Source of the DNA: Rachycentron canadum | Taxonomy: Eukaryota > Chordata > Actinopteri > Carangiformes > Rachycentridae | Assembly: GCA_038496675.1 (NCBI GenBank) | Contig: CM076654.1 | Location: 3,728,701-3,792,700, forward strand | Direction: 5' to 3' | DNA length: 64,000 bases | Shown: positions 36,401 through 47,150 of the stretch, one piece after another | How positions within the stretch are numbered: the stretch's first letter is position 1 | How the letters are laid out: each line of letters begins with the position of its first letter | The notes under the pieces: model-generated | Told to the model about the DNA's origin: nothing | The model's database searches: none | Seen by the model: the letters and a program-made list of their open reading frames with translations, nothing else | Made by a program: the position numbers and the translations under genes

Positions 36401-36870
36401 CGAGACAAATCTTAAACTGACAGCCACTGCTGCTGTGTGAAAACTCTGTCTGCAAAAGTGCCAATTTATCAGGATCAACGAAAAGACTTGTTTTTAACTC
36501 GAGCATCTCACTTTTCTGTTTGAGTTCATCCATCATTTTGAAAGGTCTTTAACTGACAGCAGCAATATGTTGCTGGGGTGACAGTTGCCCTAATGTCCTG
36601 GTTTATGTTCCCCTAAGCATTCTCCCTGTATATAACACTAGCAGTTAAAATCTGCAGAATAAGCGTGGGTACAATTTTTGTTTACATTCCCCACTTGTAT
36701 GTAGGTTGGTTGTTTTGTGAGATCTCTCTGCATGGAGCACTGAACTGATTTTAGCTGCTTTCAGCTTGAAGCCTCTTTCTTCATCATTATGTGCTTTATA
36801 TGATGTTTCAGTGAAGCGGCAAAGGTCTGTGGTTCTTATCAAGCCAGCCCGGTTTGTCTTCTTTAGCTAA
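33413..36870. other. Non-coding stretch
   Basis: No gene, RNA gene or nameable repeat was found. A 10-base GGTGGAGATG unit is duplicated in tandem near 35488-35510. Confidence 0.5.
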
Positions 36871-37145
36871 CGCGGCCACAATGTGCGGAGGATTTAATGT
36901 CTCCCGCGATGACCTCTGCGGGATTTAAGGGTTAATTGTAAAGATGCTTTTCTTAATGAGCGTCAGAACGAGCAATTCTGATGCTCATTATGAAAATTAA
37001 CCCACACCAAGGCAAGCAAGTAGTCGGTAAACAACGTGAATCTGCAGGGCTATTGTTCCCAGCCCTCTCCTCTTTGCAGAAAACACTGCAATATTGAACG
37101 ACAATTTTGGCAAGGAAATAATAACCATATTCACTTGGCACACTT
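36870..37145. promoter_or_regulatory. Candidate conserved non-coding segment with hairpin
   Basis: Repeat-free, moderately AT-rich segment that includes the 49-nt inverted repeat at 36948-36996 and words such as GTTAATTGTAAAG and ATGAAAATTAACCC. No frame is exon-like. The combination of a strong inverted repeat and an absence of simple sequence makes it a reasonable candidate for a conserved element, but this is inference. Confidence 0.25.
36948..36996. other. 49-nt near-perfect inverted repeat (hairpin)
   Basis: The arms 36948-36968 and 36976-36996 are complementary at 19 of 21 positions, with one further G-T wobble (36962/36982, on the plus-strand transcript) and one T/T mismatch (36953/36991). 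The loop is 7 bases (36969-36975). Beyond the outer arm pairing fades. The stem is shorter than a typical pre-miRNA hairpin, and no target-site duplication flanks it. It could be a cruciform-forming site, a symmetric protein-binding site or a short structured RNA. Confidence 0.8.
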
Positions 37146-37521
37146 AAAACTGTATGACAACTCCCCAGCGTCGTCTGTTGGCTGAAAGGTTGGACTAATT
37201 TGATAAGTTGCGTAAAACTTAATCACATATACAAGATTGTGGAGCAGTGCAGTGACAAAGCATGACTGTTTTTTTTTTTTTGCTTTTTTCTTTTTTCTTA
37301 CTCCTCAGATTTCAAATATCTGTGTCTCACTCCGTGACTTCAGATGAGTAAACATTGAGCATGAGGCACATTTTTAAACACACAAACACACAAAACTTGT
37401 TCATCAAAAATTCCCTCAACCAAATGTCTTTACCATTAAAACTGAACGGTGGATACGTTTTTTCCAAATGTTAAATGTTGCCTATAAATAGATGCCACTT
37501 CAAAGGGAATTCAATGCAGCA

Positions 37522-37541
37522 TTTTTTTTTTTTTTTTTTTT
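37522..37541. repeat. Poly-T run (20)
   Basis: T20; a further T-rich run lies at 37269-37299. Confidence 0.9.
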
Positions 37542-37544
37542 ACA

Positions 37545-39080
37545 CGGCTTTTGAACCCTGTAAGTTTCGAGGATCAAAGTGCAGACGTGCTGTCTAATAA
37601 AAACTACTCCACTTTTTTTCCCTCTTTTGGTTTGGGGAAAACTTAGTCGGGTGAATTTAGGACTCGATGGCAAGGGGATTGCAATGTCAAGCTGTATTGG
37701 CCAAGCAATGCATTATACTGTCGCTTTCCCTCAAAGCTGTGAGTTTGAAATATATAAATGTCACACACTTTTTTTTCCCTGAAAGGATTACTGTGGAAGA
37801 AATGGAAGTTTTCAGACACCAATGACACTTAATCATTTCTCTGGACACTAAAAAAATAGACTCTATTAAAAGGTTCATTGTGTAACATGGGCAAAAATAT
37901 TGCTCCTCTTTTTTATGGTATTGTCAGAGTTTCATTACTATTTATTTACATTACATGGAGGTTGTAAAAATCAGAAGACATCTTATAGCTGCCTCTTCTG
38001 GAAGGCATCTGACATAAGTAAGAGGTGATGATAGGAGTTCAAGGGAAGTATGACAGGCTTTTTTTTCCTCCTCTGGATTCCTCGCAAAGCCAAATTGCAG
38101 ACAGTTTAAACCACTTACTAAACATTTTATTACCATTTACCCAAGGCTCTTTCAGTATGTTCCACCATTAGCACAAAATGCTTTAGAATAAGGGAATCAA
38201 CTTTGGTGGATAAGTGCTTTACCCTGTCATGATTATTTTTTGTGGGAACAAGAAAAAAAGAAAAAAAAAAAAGAAAAAGAAAACCCCTGAGTAATTTAAG
38301 GCCTGTGTCCTAGAAGTGTGAGATTGGATATATGATGGCGATTACACAAACTGAGGCCCTTTTATGTGACCCTCGTACAGCCGGCGAGATGCCACTTTAT
38401 CACTGTGCAGCACGCACAGAGCTGGTGGGCACTGCTGGCAAATTTACAGTCGGTGCCAGTGTATGCCTTGCTATTTCATTAAGCTAATATATTCCACCAC
38501 GGCTGTGAGGAGGGATGCTCCGAGGAGCTGGCCCTGATGTGCCTGCACACAGACACCCTGACCTGAATCTCTGCTCCACCTCTGTCTGTCACATTTATTA
38601 CCCTTCCCTCACTGGTGCAGCCATCAGCTCTGCTAGCATATGGTGTGGGAATGCATCATGACGTTGTTTGCGACAAGGCGCCTGGGTGACACCGGTGGTG
38701 TTACACTGCAGGGAGACGTTTGCAATCTGGGGTCTGCCAGGATTAGCTGTTAATTTATGTGCAGCGTTTTGCTTACGCTTTCACATGTGAGAATCTTGTT
38801 GTCATCAATAAACAATTACTCCAAATGAGCGCGACTGCCGTGAGGTCTGGAGAACGAGCGGTTTGAAGACAGAGGAAATCTGGAGAGAGAAAAGAATGCA
38901 CAGAAATTTACAGTTGGATCTACTCTGTGGACTGACTGTTCATGAATAAAATGAAGCAATCTGCTTTGTAATGTTTGTATTTGACGAGGAAACTGCTGGG
39001 CATCCTTTACCCGCCCACAGCTTGATTCTCTTTGACAGGGTGGGATGTTTGATTCTGGTGTGGGCCTTGATAAGAGCACT
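37545..39080. other. Non-coding stretch
   Basis: No gene recognised. An A-rich run with scattered G lies at 38251-38283. Confidence 0.5.
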
Positions 39081-39084
39081 GAGG

Positions 39085-39285
39085 GCCCAGCCACTTGAGC
39101 TGAGCTGAGCTGCAGTGGGTGTAGGTGAAGTTACGAGATTATAGAAAGTTAATTATGTTAATCTCTAATAGCTGTTTACCTATATTTAGCCCCTGCGGAA
39201 ATACTGTGACCATAAGATTAGTTGATTTGCATAGATTCAGTTAAATTCATAATTCCCCCTCCTGTAAAGTGAGCAATTCAAGTTA
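39085..39285. promoter_or_regulatory. Candidate regulatory segment with octamer motif
   Basis: Contains a perfect ATTTGCAT octamer (39225-39232), the classic POU-domain site. Nearby are homeodomain/HNF1-like words (GTTAATTATGTTAATC near 39148) and a short GAGCT tandem (about 39096-39112). It is repeat-free and non-coding. Single motifs occur by chance in 64 kb, so this stays low confidence. Confidence 0.2.
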
Positions 39286-39483
39286 TAGTTATGGTTACTT
39301 GAAGTGTGGCTGAGGTTGAGGTAGTCATTCATAGTTAGTGTATTGCCTGCACTGGATCTGGATCACTCCGATGCTTGGTTTGGAGTGGTAGCATAGAACA
39401 GGCACACCAGCTGAACAATGTGTTGCTTAGCACGAGGCCAGAAGAAAAAAAATGTGTTTTAGACCCTTTTAAAAGATGCCCAC

Positions 39484-39855
39484 CAAAACAGTTCATCCAT
39501 CCAGCCATTATCTGTACCGCTTATCCATGCTGGGTCGCGGAGGGGTGGGAGCCAATCCCAGCTGACGTTGGGTGAGGGCGGGGTACAACATGGACAGGTC
39601 ACCGGTCCATTGCAGGGCACACATACAGAGACAAACAACCATTCATGCCTGAGGCAATTTAGACTCACCAATTAACCTAACATACAAGCCTTTGGATTGT
39701 GGGAGGAAGCCAGAGGGAACCAACGCAGACACAGGAAGTAAACATGCAAACTCCACACAGAGAGCCCCCAGGTCGATCGTTCACAATCCATAACCTTCTT
39801 GCTGCGAGGCAACAGAGCTGACCACTGCGTCACCACGCCACCGCAAAACAGCTCA
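39484..39855 (-). mobile_element. V-SINE-like retroposon with target-site duplication
   Basis: Read on the minus strand, the element has a tRNA-like head (GGTGGCGTGGTGACGCAGTG type, near 39815-39843) and a GTGTGGAGTTTGCATGTTTA core (about 39740-39760). A TTCCTCCCACAATCCAAAGG phrase follows, and it ends in a GGATAAGCGGTACAGATAAT tail with a GGATGGATG terminus. This order is that of the tRNA-derived SINEs with a conserved central domain that are widespread in fishes. The tRNA B box is badly mutated, so the copy is old. CAAAACAGTTCA (39484-39495) and CAAAACAGCTCA (39844-39855) flank it: a 12-base target-site duplication with one mismatch. No protein is encoded. Confidence 0.85.
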
Positions 39856-39859
39856 ATAT

Positions 39860-41850
39860 GTGTTTAAATGTACCCTTCATTTAGAATATTTTTCAGCGCT
39901 TTTTCTTTGTCAAAACATCACTTTCCTTTGGTATTACATTTGCTCAACTGCAGAACTACAGTATTCCCACGCACAACCCTAACACACTGTGGACTATGCA
40001 CGATTATCTCCTACAACCCCCTGTATTTGTCAGAGAGCTTTGCACATTTGACCACATTTGTATTAACCATGTCTATGTACGTATGTTCAGACTGATATTA
40101 AAAAGCTCTTTGCCCGAACTTCACCTGTTGGCTGAACTTCTATTCTTTGATAAAGTGGATAAAGGTTTTTCCCACCACATTGGCTGGCATCATCTGCCTC
40201 AAAAATACTTTCTGAATATGTTTTGAATTAGTTATATTCTTGAAAAGCCATTTCACCACAATATTTAGTCTTTGTGTGAGGATTTCTCCCTTGGTTGTCT
40301 GGCGCTATCCATTTCCATTCCTCCCGTGGATTGCCTCACAGTGTTTTCTTACCAATTATTTATGAAACCCAGATTCATAATGCATTCTTTGGTGACAGTT
40401 CTCAGTTGGATTCCCACAGAGAGATGGATGCATCGGTTTATAGGCCGATCATATTCACCGGGAATGTCCCAGCACTGGCTTGGACAATGGGAGAGAAGGA
40501 ATGATGACGGGGGGGGGAGGGCGCGGAGCAGAGGCAGCGGAAAAGCCTGTGTATGAATCTTGATCTGACTGATGCTCAGTATTACTGCAGATTAGGATAT
40601 TTCTTGCATAACACCCTCAGAGGTATTGAGTAATATGCAGTAAGAATCCATACAAGCTGATTTAAGCTTGTGTTTGTGTGATTTATGGCAAAGATATCGG
40701 GCTCGTGACATCAGTAGCTCTTCTGAGCCATTAACAAGGCCGTGGTCAGGTCCCACAAGTCGTCAGCATCATCTTTTCATATAGAAGGGATTTTCTACTG
40801 GACTGTTGGCTGTGTGTGTGGTTATATGTGTTTGTATGAAAGATGGGGCTTAGTGTAACTGATATTATAACTGTATGCCTGTTGCAATGCATCAGAGACC
40901 CATTGTGCAAGTCCTGTTTGTTGTGTGTTCTGCATTTCGTTTCAGTTATTGCAGGTTTATACATATAAGAAATTCAGCTTAAAGAAAAAAAAACAAAACA
41001 TCTGTGATAAGATTGAAATTCAAATTTCCATTTTTCAGCAAAGAGCCTGTATTACTTCAGCACTCTTGGTCTTGACAATACGGCTTCAACAGATTAGCGC
41101 TCTGGGTGGAAGATTAATTCCATGCAGTTACTAATGCAAAAATGATGTAATGACAATGCGTCTCTCTCACATTAAAGCACTTTTTAAGATATGGCTTGAG
41201 CACAGTGTTAAATGTTTGATTGGACTAGCCTAAACAAGCCATGTGGATTTTAGCACTTGCAGACTTAAAGGGGCATAGCGGCGTTTTAAGCCATTTGCAT
41301 GCTACATTATTTCTGACCATGTGAATATATTTCCATTTCAATGCATACATATTCTGTTTGAAAAATAAAAATTGGGAAAGGTAATCTAAGGTCATCCATC
41401 CAATTTATATGGCAAACTTTTCTCCTGAGATGCCTTCAAAAGAAACAGCATTGCAGTCATCAAGCAAACATGGATGTCGTGTAAAAGGATGATGTTAACT
41501 GGGGGTTTGCTGTATTTAAAAGGTTCATCACATCATTCCTACAACATTTATTGCTTAATTTTCTCTCATATGAGTGGCAATTACTCTGGATGAAGACCTT
41601 TTTTAAGATCTTCCACTTTGTTGCCATATTTTCTATTTCACTTTTTAACTTTTGCCAGCCTCATTATGGCTTATTACTGATGGAGTTACAGTATATACAG
41701 TAAACTTTGCATTCACTTGCATTCACACATGTGATTCCACCACAGTACATGTGAGCAAACTGAACGTTTAGCTCAGAGGATGACTCTCAAATCTTCTCCT
41801 AGCGCTCGAACACAGAGTAAACTTAGAAATCTATTGAACAAAATCACATC
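39860..41850. other. Non-coding stretch
   Basis: No gene recognised. A G9 run lies near 40509-40517 in a short GC-rich patch. Confidence 0.5.
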
Positions 41851-41857
41851 CATCACA

Positions 41858-41906
41858 TTCATCAGTCACACAGTGCTTCACCTGCATTACGAAAAGGTGT
41901 CACTGT
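41858..41906 (+). repeat. 49-bp unit also found at 44242-44290
   Basis: Matches 44242-44290 at 45 of 49 positions, same orientation, no gaps. The unit reads TTCATCAGTCACACAGT and continues through TTCACCTGCATTAC to TGTCACTGT. Similarity stops abruptly on both sides. It is a fragment of a dispersed repeat or a small duplicated insertion. Confidence 0.85.
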
Positions 41907-42226
41907 GCTCATTGTGATATAAAAATAAACATTGATTATGAGCAGTGGTCAGGCAACAGAAATGAAAATGTAATGTTCAGTGTACATCATGACCACAGCA
42001 TACAGTAGAATAAACAGTTGATATATCAAAATCATAATGACATGAGTCAAAACAGAAGAATAGTTATGTCGTGAAATAACAAAAAACGAATCACAGCAAC
42101 TTGATCCAAATCTACTGGTACAGTATGATTTATACCTACATGACTGTAGGGCTGTAGATTACAGTAACTGTGTGATGAGACAACTTTGTGATGGCAAGTA
42201 AGAATTAGAAAACCTAAGGTTCACAG

Positions 42227-42379
42227 TTTTTGCATTTATTTGATAGCAATGAGAGAGAGAAAGGGGGACGTCAGAAGAGGAAGAGAGTTAAGGGGGGTGA
42301 TGCAGCAAAGGGCCACGGGTCGGACTCGAACCCGAGCTGCCGCCGTTAGGACAAAGCCTAACCCACCGGGTGGCGCCGA
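42227..42379 (-). mobile_element. tRNA-derived SINE
   Basis: On the minus strand the element begins GGCGCCACCCGGTGGGTTAG and carries an exact pol III B box GGTTCGAGTCC (plus-strand positions 42322-42332). It continues with GGCCCTTTGCTGCAT, a C/T-rich spacer (CCCCCTTTCTCTCTCTCAT type), and ends in CTATCAAATAAATGCAAAAA. This order (tRNA head, CTTTGCTGCAT, CT-rich spacer, AATAAA-like tail) is a common teleost SINE. The A box is degenerate and I found no clear target-site duplication. It is not a functional tRNA gene: the acceptor ends do not pair over the expected length. Confidence 0.8.
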
Positions 42380-42460
42380 ATGTGTAAATATAATTTAGAA
42401 AAATATGCATCACAAAAAACAAAAATTGCCGTCTCTCAATCTAAGAGAAAGTTTATGTTT

Positions 42461-42894
42461 CAAAGCTGTGTCCAAATTCAGGGGCTGTGTCTGACGAAGA
42501 CGTGGGATGAAGGTGTGACGCCACATACTGCGAAGGTCAAAGTGAAGCGAGACTTTGCTTTGCTTTGCGCCACTTAATCTGCCATCATGAATTGTAACTC
42601 CTGTCACCTGGCAACCATAACAACACGTAACCTTTTTTTTTTTTCTTTTTTTGCAAAAACCTGCGAGTTTTAAGAGCCCTTGGTTTTAACAACTGTACAA
42701 TTAGCTGTTGAACTGAGCATAAACCTACTATTTACATACTAAAGTGTCCTCTGGCCCTTCTCTGTTGTTGTTGAATCACCCATTAAAGTGGAAAACAAGG
42801 CCGCATTTTAAGGAGCCTTTTGAAATGGGAAAGCCTTGACCGCTGTGACGCAACGGGTCCTCAAATGCAGCCTCAAATTGGGACACAGCCATAG
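42461..42894. mobile_element. hAT-type MITE-like element
   Basis: The left end holds GCTGTGTCCAAATTCAGGGG and the right end TCAAATTGGGACACAGCC. Reverse-complemented, the right end reads GGCTGTGTCCCAATTTGAGG, giving imperfect inverted ends of about 24 bases. Phrases such as GCTGTGTCC and GGGACACAGCC at the extremities are typical, from memory, of short non-autonomous teleost hAT elements. The interior is non-coding and has a T12-C-T7 run (42633-42652). An 8-bp target duplication could not be recognised. Confidence 0.6.
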
Positions 42895-43938
42895 TGTCTT
42901 GTCTGTGTCTGTGTTGCCCACATGCAGTTGGTCCTGCAGAAATTTTCACTTTCCTTTCTGTCTTTGATTGACTTTGATTTATTTTTACGTCACGCACCAT
43001 CACTCCTCACTTTCTTGTATCTCTGTTTTATTAAATTGTTTTATTGGTAAACATAGGAAAGACACTGGTAGTAGCTCGAGAAAAAACACACAAGGACAAA
43101 TGTGCCAAGATGCTGATGCTCATACAGTAACACTTTGGGGGAACCTTTGGCACCAGTTGACCCATTTAGACACAGCTGAAGTGGCCTTGTTAGGTAGAAG
43201 TCTAAATGAATCTGACTGAATGGTACAGTAGTCAGCTCAAAGAAGCTCATAATATTCATCCCTATTTATATACTGCTGCTTGCCCATATCCTTGCTTCAC
43301 AGATCAGCTTTTGTCCAGAAAAAAAAATTCTGTAGTTCTGTAATTCCCCTTCACAGCAGCCTCATCACTTCTGCTCCTATAATTGAAATGCAAAGCCAGA
43401 CCTTCATCATAATCAGATACTCCCTGATTTGTTTTTAGATTAGGTTCAGGAGTCATATGGTGTTTGTGCGGGGGCTCTGTTGTTCTGATTTGAATGCAGT
43501 CAAGCTGGTGATTAAGTTTCCTCCAGTATTGTGTTGCACAATATGTTTATTTCATATAACATTAGGCATATTATTCTGACACATTATGTAAAGCCTCCTC
43601 CTCTTGTAACACGGCAGCAAAAAATGACCGGAGAAAAGTGGAGAACAGAGAATAAAACCTGCTTGCTTCAGCACGAGTTTTATCATTTAAATCTGCATGC
43701 ACACCAGTATCCTTGTTTTACATTACATTACATCATTTAAGCAAATTTTTCTGTTACGAGTTAACTTGAGGTGATGATGCACCTTGGCAGAAAATAATCA
43801 GAAACCTCGGAGAGTTCTCCAGCTATATTCATGTCTCACTAAACCAGGATGTGACTGAGAAAACACATTACCAGGATGCTCCAAAAACTGATTATAACTA
43901 GGTCACAAGTGTGCATGGAAACTCACTCAGATATAGTA
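42895..43938. other. Non-coding stretch
   Basis: No gene or nameable repeat was found. Confidence 0.5.
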
Positions 43939-44478
43939 GTGACAACCTACCGTGATGTCAGTCGTTCGTTTGTCGTGTTTAAGCGAGCTGTTAATTTAGC
44001 TGTCACCATGTTGTTTTTATTGAAACCAGAAGAAACCATATTCTGAGGACTAGGTGGAGCTGAGAAGGAGTGAGGGGTAGATCTGACCAGCTCTGTGCTC
44101 TATCCTGACCTGTCAGACGCGTCGCTTTCTCTGGTGAAGTCAGTCAACCACTGGGTAGCCACGCCGTGATACGTAACATGGTTTGTGGTCTATTTTCCTC
44201 TAAATGGGACCATTATTTAAAAAATGAACATCATGGCGTATTTCATCAGTCACACAGTATTTCACCTGCATTACAAAAAGTTGTCACTGTTACAAAAAAT
44301 ATTTGACACAAGATCATAAATCCATCAGTAAAACCTTCACTGAAGTAATAAATCAAGTGAGAAGTAGGGCTATTTTCCTATAGACTTCAATACAGTCTGA
44401 CTTTTATTTGCAACCAGGAGTCACCCCCTGAAAGTCATTACATAGAATGCAGGTTAAAGGCATTTGGCAGTGATGCAT
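43939..44478 (+). repeat. Teleost dispersed repeat, internally altered
   Basis: Recognisable phrases in order: CCTACCGTGATGTCA, AAGCGAGCTGTTAATTTAGC, GGTGGAGCTGAGAAGGAG, CTCTGTGCTCTATCCTGACC, AAATGGGACCATTATTTA, TAATAAATCAAGTGAGAAGT and TAGACTTCAATACAGTCTGA, then GTCACCCCCTG and GAATGCAGGTTAAAGGCA. This follows a long non-coding dispersed repeat that I recall in percomorphs. A segment at about 44242-44317 does not fit what I recall of that repeat, and its first 49 bases match 41858-41906. It could be an insertion or gene conversion. Confidence 0.65.
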
Positions 44479-44479
44479 T

Positions 44480-46877
44480 TTTCTTGAGAGTTAATGTCCA
44501 TGTTAATCCAGTCTATGCTGTTCGATATGAGATGTGATTAGTCCGACCAACGAGTGATGCTGCTTCTCAGATTATTTTGCTTCATAGTTTTCAGAAGCCT
44601 GTGGGGAAACAGAAAGAAAAACTGAGAACGGACTTTTGTTGCAAAGTTTTTGATAATCTTTCAGGGTTCTGAACCCCAATCTGGGAAATACTGAGAGCGG
44701 TTCTTTTGAGTATTGCTTATCCACCATAGGTTTGAACGTTTGCAGAATTCACAATGGAGGACTTGTTGTGCTCAAAGAAAAAAACTCTAATAGTCTAATG
44801 AGGCACATTATGTTGAAATGACAAGTGTTTGAAATGTAGTTGGCATATGAATTAGCAGTGGACAGGTTGATTGTGCAGCAAGAGGGGTTTCAGAAATTTC
44901 AATTAAAGTTTTGATCCTTTCCCCCATGGAAACTAATTCCCACTGACATCCATTTTAATCAAAATCAATTCAAGCTGCGACTGATGTATTTCATGAGGAA
45001 GTTTTCATAGCTAACTTTAAACTCAATAGATTTTGTTGGTTTAACTTTATTCAGATTGCGCTGGGAACGTATTTAATGTTTACGTCACTGCTGGTGCTCC
45101 ACATGACAAAAGACACAATTATTTACAAAAGCCACATTTTCCTTTTCAGAGGAAAAGACCTTCGCTCTGTTGCATTGCTGGTGCTTTGAATGGATACAAG
45201 ACAAGATCAGAGAGCAGAGCAGAAGTCTTTATGAAATGTTTTGTGTGGCCTGACATTTCAAGTGAATGAACACAGAGGTCAGTCGTTGTGAATGCCGGAA
45301 TATGCCAAGAGTATTAGATCCATACACAAGTGAATCCAGCAGTGTTCTTTATTTACACATTATAGCTCACCCAGCGTGAGGTGTGATATATTGAGAAATC
45401 AATTGTGTGTAGAACCCAAAACAGCTTTCAGGAGGCAGCTTAGTGGGAAATAATTTTTGAGTAGTATTCAACAGCTGATCACCTGACCACCACAAAAAAA
45501 AAAGAAAAAAAAAAGAATGTGACATTTCTTATTGTTAATTGATTTGTTTCATATTCTGACAAAAAAAAAAAAAACAGGTAAAATGTCAGCTCCCATACAA
45601 TTTTGTACAAAAATTGAGTATAAATATTGTATAATATTCTACATAATTAATTTCCTTACAATAAAATTACATTTCCCCTAATTTTCATTTTTAAAAATCA
45701 TCTGTAAAATATTATAAATGACAAAATACTGTGTAAATACATTTAAAGGCAACAATTTGAAGGCTGCTATTATATTTCATATAATTTATCTATGAATTTA
45801 CAACATGCGCCTGTCAAAGTACAAAGTGTTGTAAGTAAATTAAATACAAGGTTATTAAAAAACTACAAATGCTTTTGTGGCTTTATGCAGTTAACTTCCA
45901 ACCCGCCACAGAAGTTATTTGAGTTGTCAAGCATACTAAATGAAAGTGATAGTTTGTTGGATGTTTGGCACAGAGACTCTGTCTCCTCCAGGTGAAGGTT
46001 ATTTTCTCCTCAGAGGAGATAAGCGGGGGAGGGGGCTAGGGCACAGCAGGTAACAGTGCCTCACCAGTTTATACCATCCTGAGCCATGCTCCCTAATTAG
46101 TCCACAGCTGTGATGCTCCTGGGAAGGCACTCATCCATTTCCTGGTTCTCTCCTGCACCATTAGGGTGGACTGCAGTGTGTTATGGCTGACCGGCTTCCT
46201 CTGAAGCTCGTACCACTGAAGACAGATAGACACATAGAATGATTAGCCCACTTTTGTTCAATGTCTAATTTTCAAATTTTTATTACAAAAAGTTGTTCAT
46301 AAGATGCTTCTTTAGGTCGCATTACGTGTGAGGCAAATATAAAGTTTGATCACAGTGGCATGAAAAGCGTATGAGCGTGAAGCTGTGCCGGTGGACTAGA
46401 GATGCATCAGATGGGAGTCCCAGGGGTAGCATTTGAAAAGAGCAGTAAATCCCCGTAGCTTGGCAAATTTAGCAAAATAGAGAGAGAATTAACTTCAAGC
46501 ATGAATAGTGGGGCTTAATGATTTTCAGGCTCTGAGGACATCTTGCTTGGTGTGATAAGTGAGAGCTGTTGTTTGACTTTGTTGAAGCAAAACTAAAGCC
46601 CTGTATCTACACAGCTTCCATTATCCTACTGTGTTCACCAGACAATTCAGTCAGCTAAGTCTTTAAAGGAAAACAGAGCATCATCAACGTAAAAGACTCG
46701 TTTCATGGTTGAAAGTATATGGTGAACATGATATACTTCTATTTTTAAAAATAGAATTACTCAGGTAAAAGACACGTTACTGGCAAAAAAATACCATGGA
46801 AAGAGTGACTAAATACTAGGATAAAAATAATGTTTTATTGCTCTCTGTGTTTAGGTTTGAGTTTTAAGTCTGTTTCA
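44480..46877. other. Non-coding stretch
   Basis: No gene recognised. A-rich runs lie at 45494-45514 and 45561-45574. The stretch 45985-46200 is GC-richer with no identifiable feature. Confidence 0.5.
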
Positions 46878-47150
46878 CCATAGACAGTATATAAAAATGT
46901 CCTGTCCATGATGTCAGCCACAGCTTTCAGAAGATTTTGAAGCTCAAAAACTGTGGCACGGGGCAAATGGGTAATGGGCAAAGAGGCTGGGCAAATGTGG
47001 AACTGAGACTTTGCTGCATGGACCCAGTGATTACGCAGAATAATAAATTAATGAAATCTAAAAAGCTCAGTTATGTAAACATTCACTCCTTTGTACAGAC
47101 GTATGCTTTGTTGTACCCGTAACCACAACCTAGTGATGTCACAGTCTACT
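46878..47150. repeat. Probable dispersed repeat beginning CCATAGACAGTATATAAA
   Basis: It opens with CCATAGACAGTATATAAAAA and a CCATGATGTCAGCC phrase, close to the CCATAGACTGTATATAAA end that many teleost dispersed repeats share. The remainder is less clear and the right boundary is a guess. Confidence 0.4.

Noticed and set aside
36948..36996. A microRNA precursor
   Set aside because: The stem of about 21 bp is shorter than a normal pre-miRNA and there is no expression evidence, so it is reported only as a hairpin.
42310..42379. A tRNA gene on the minus strand
   Set aside because: The B box is exact, but the A box and acceptor stem are not, and the CT-rich spacer and AATAAA-like tail identify a SINE.
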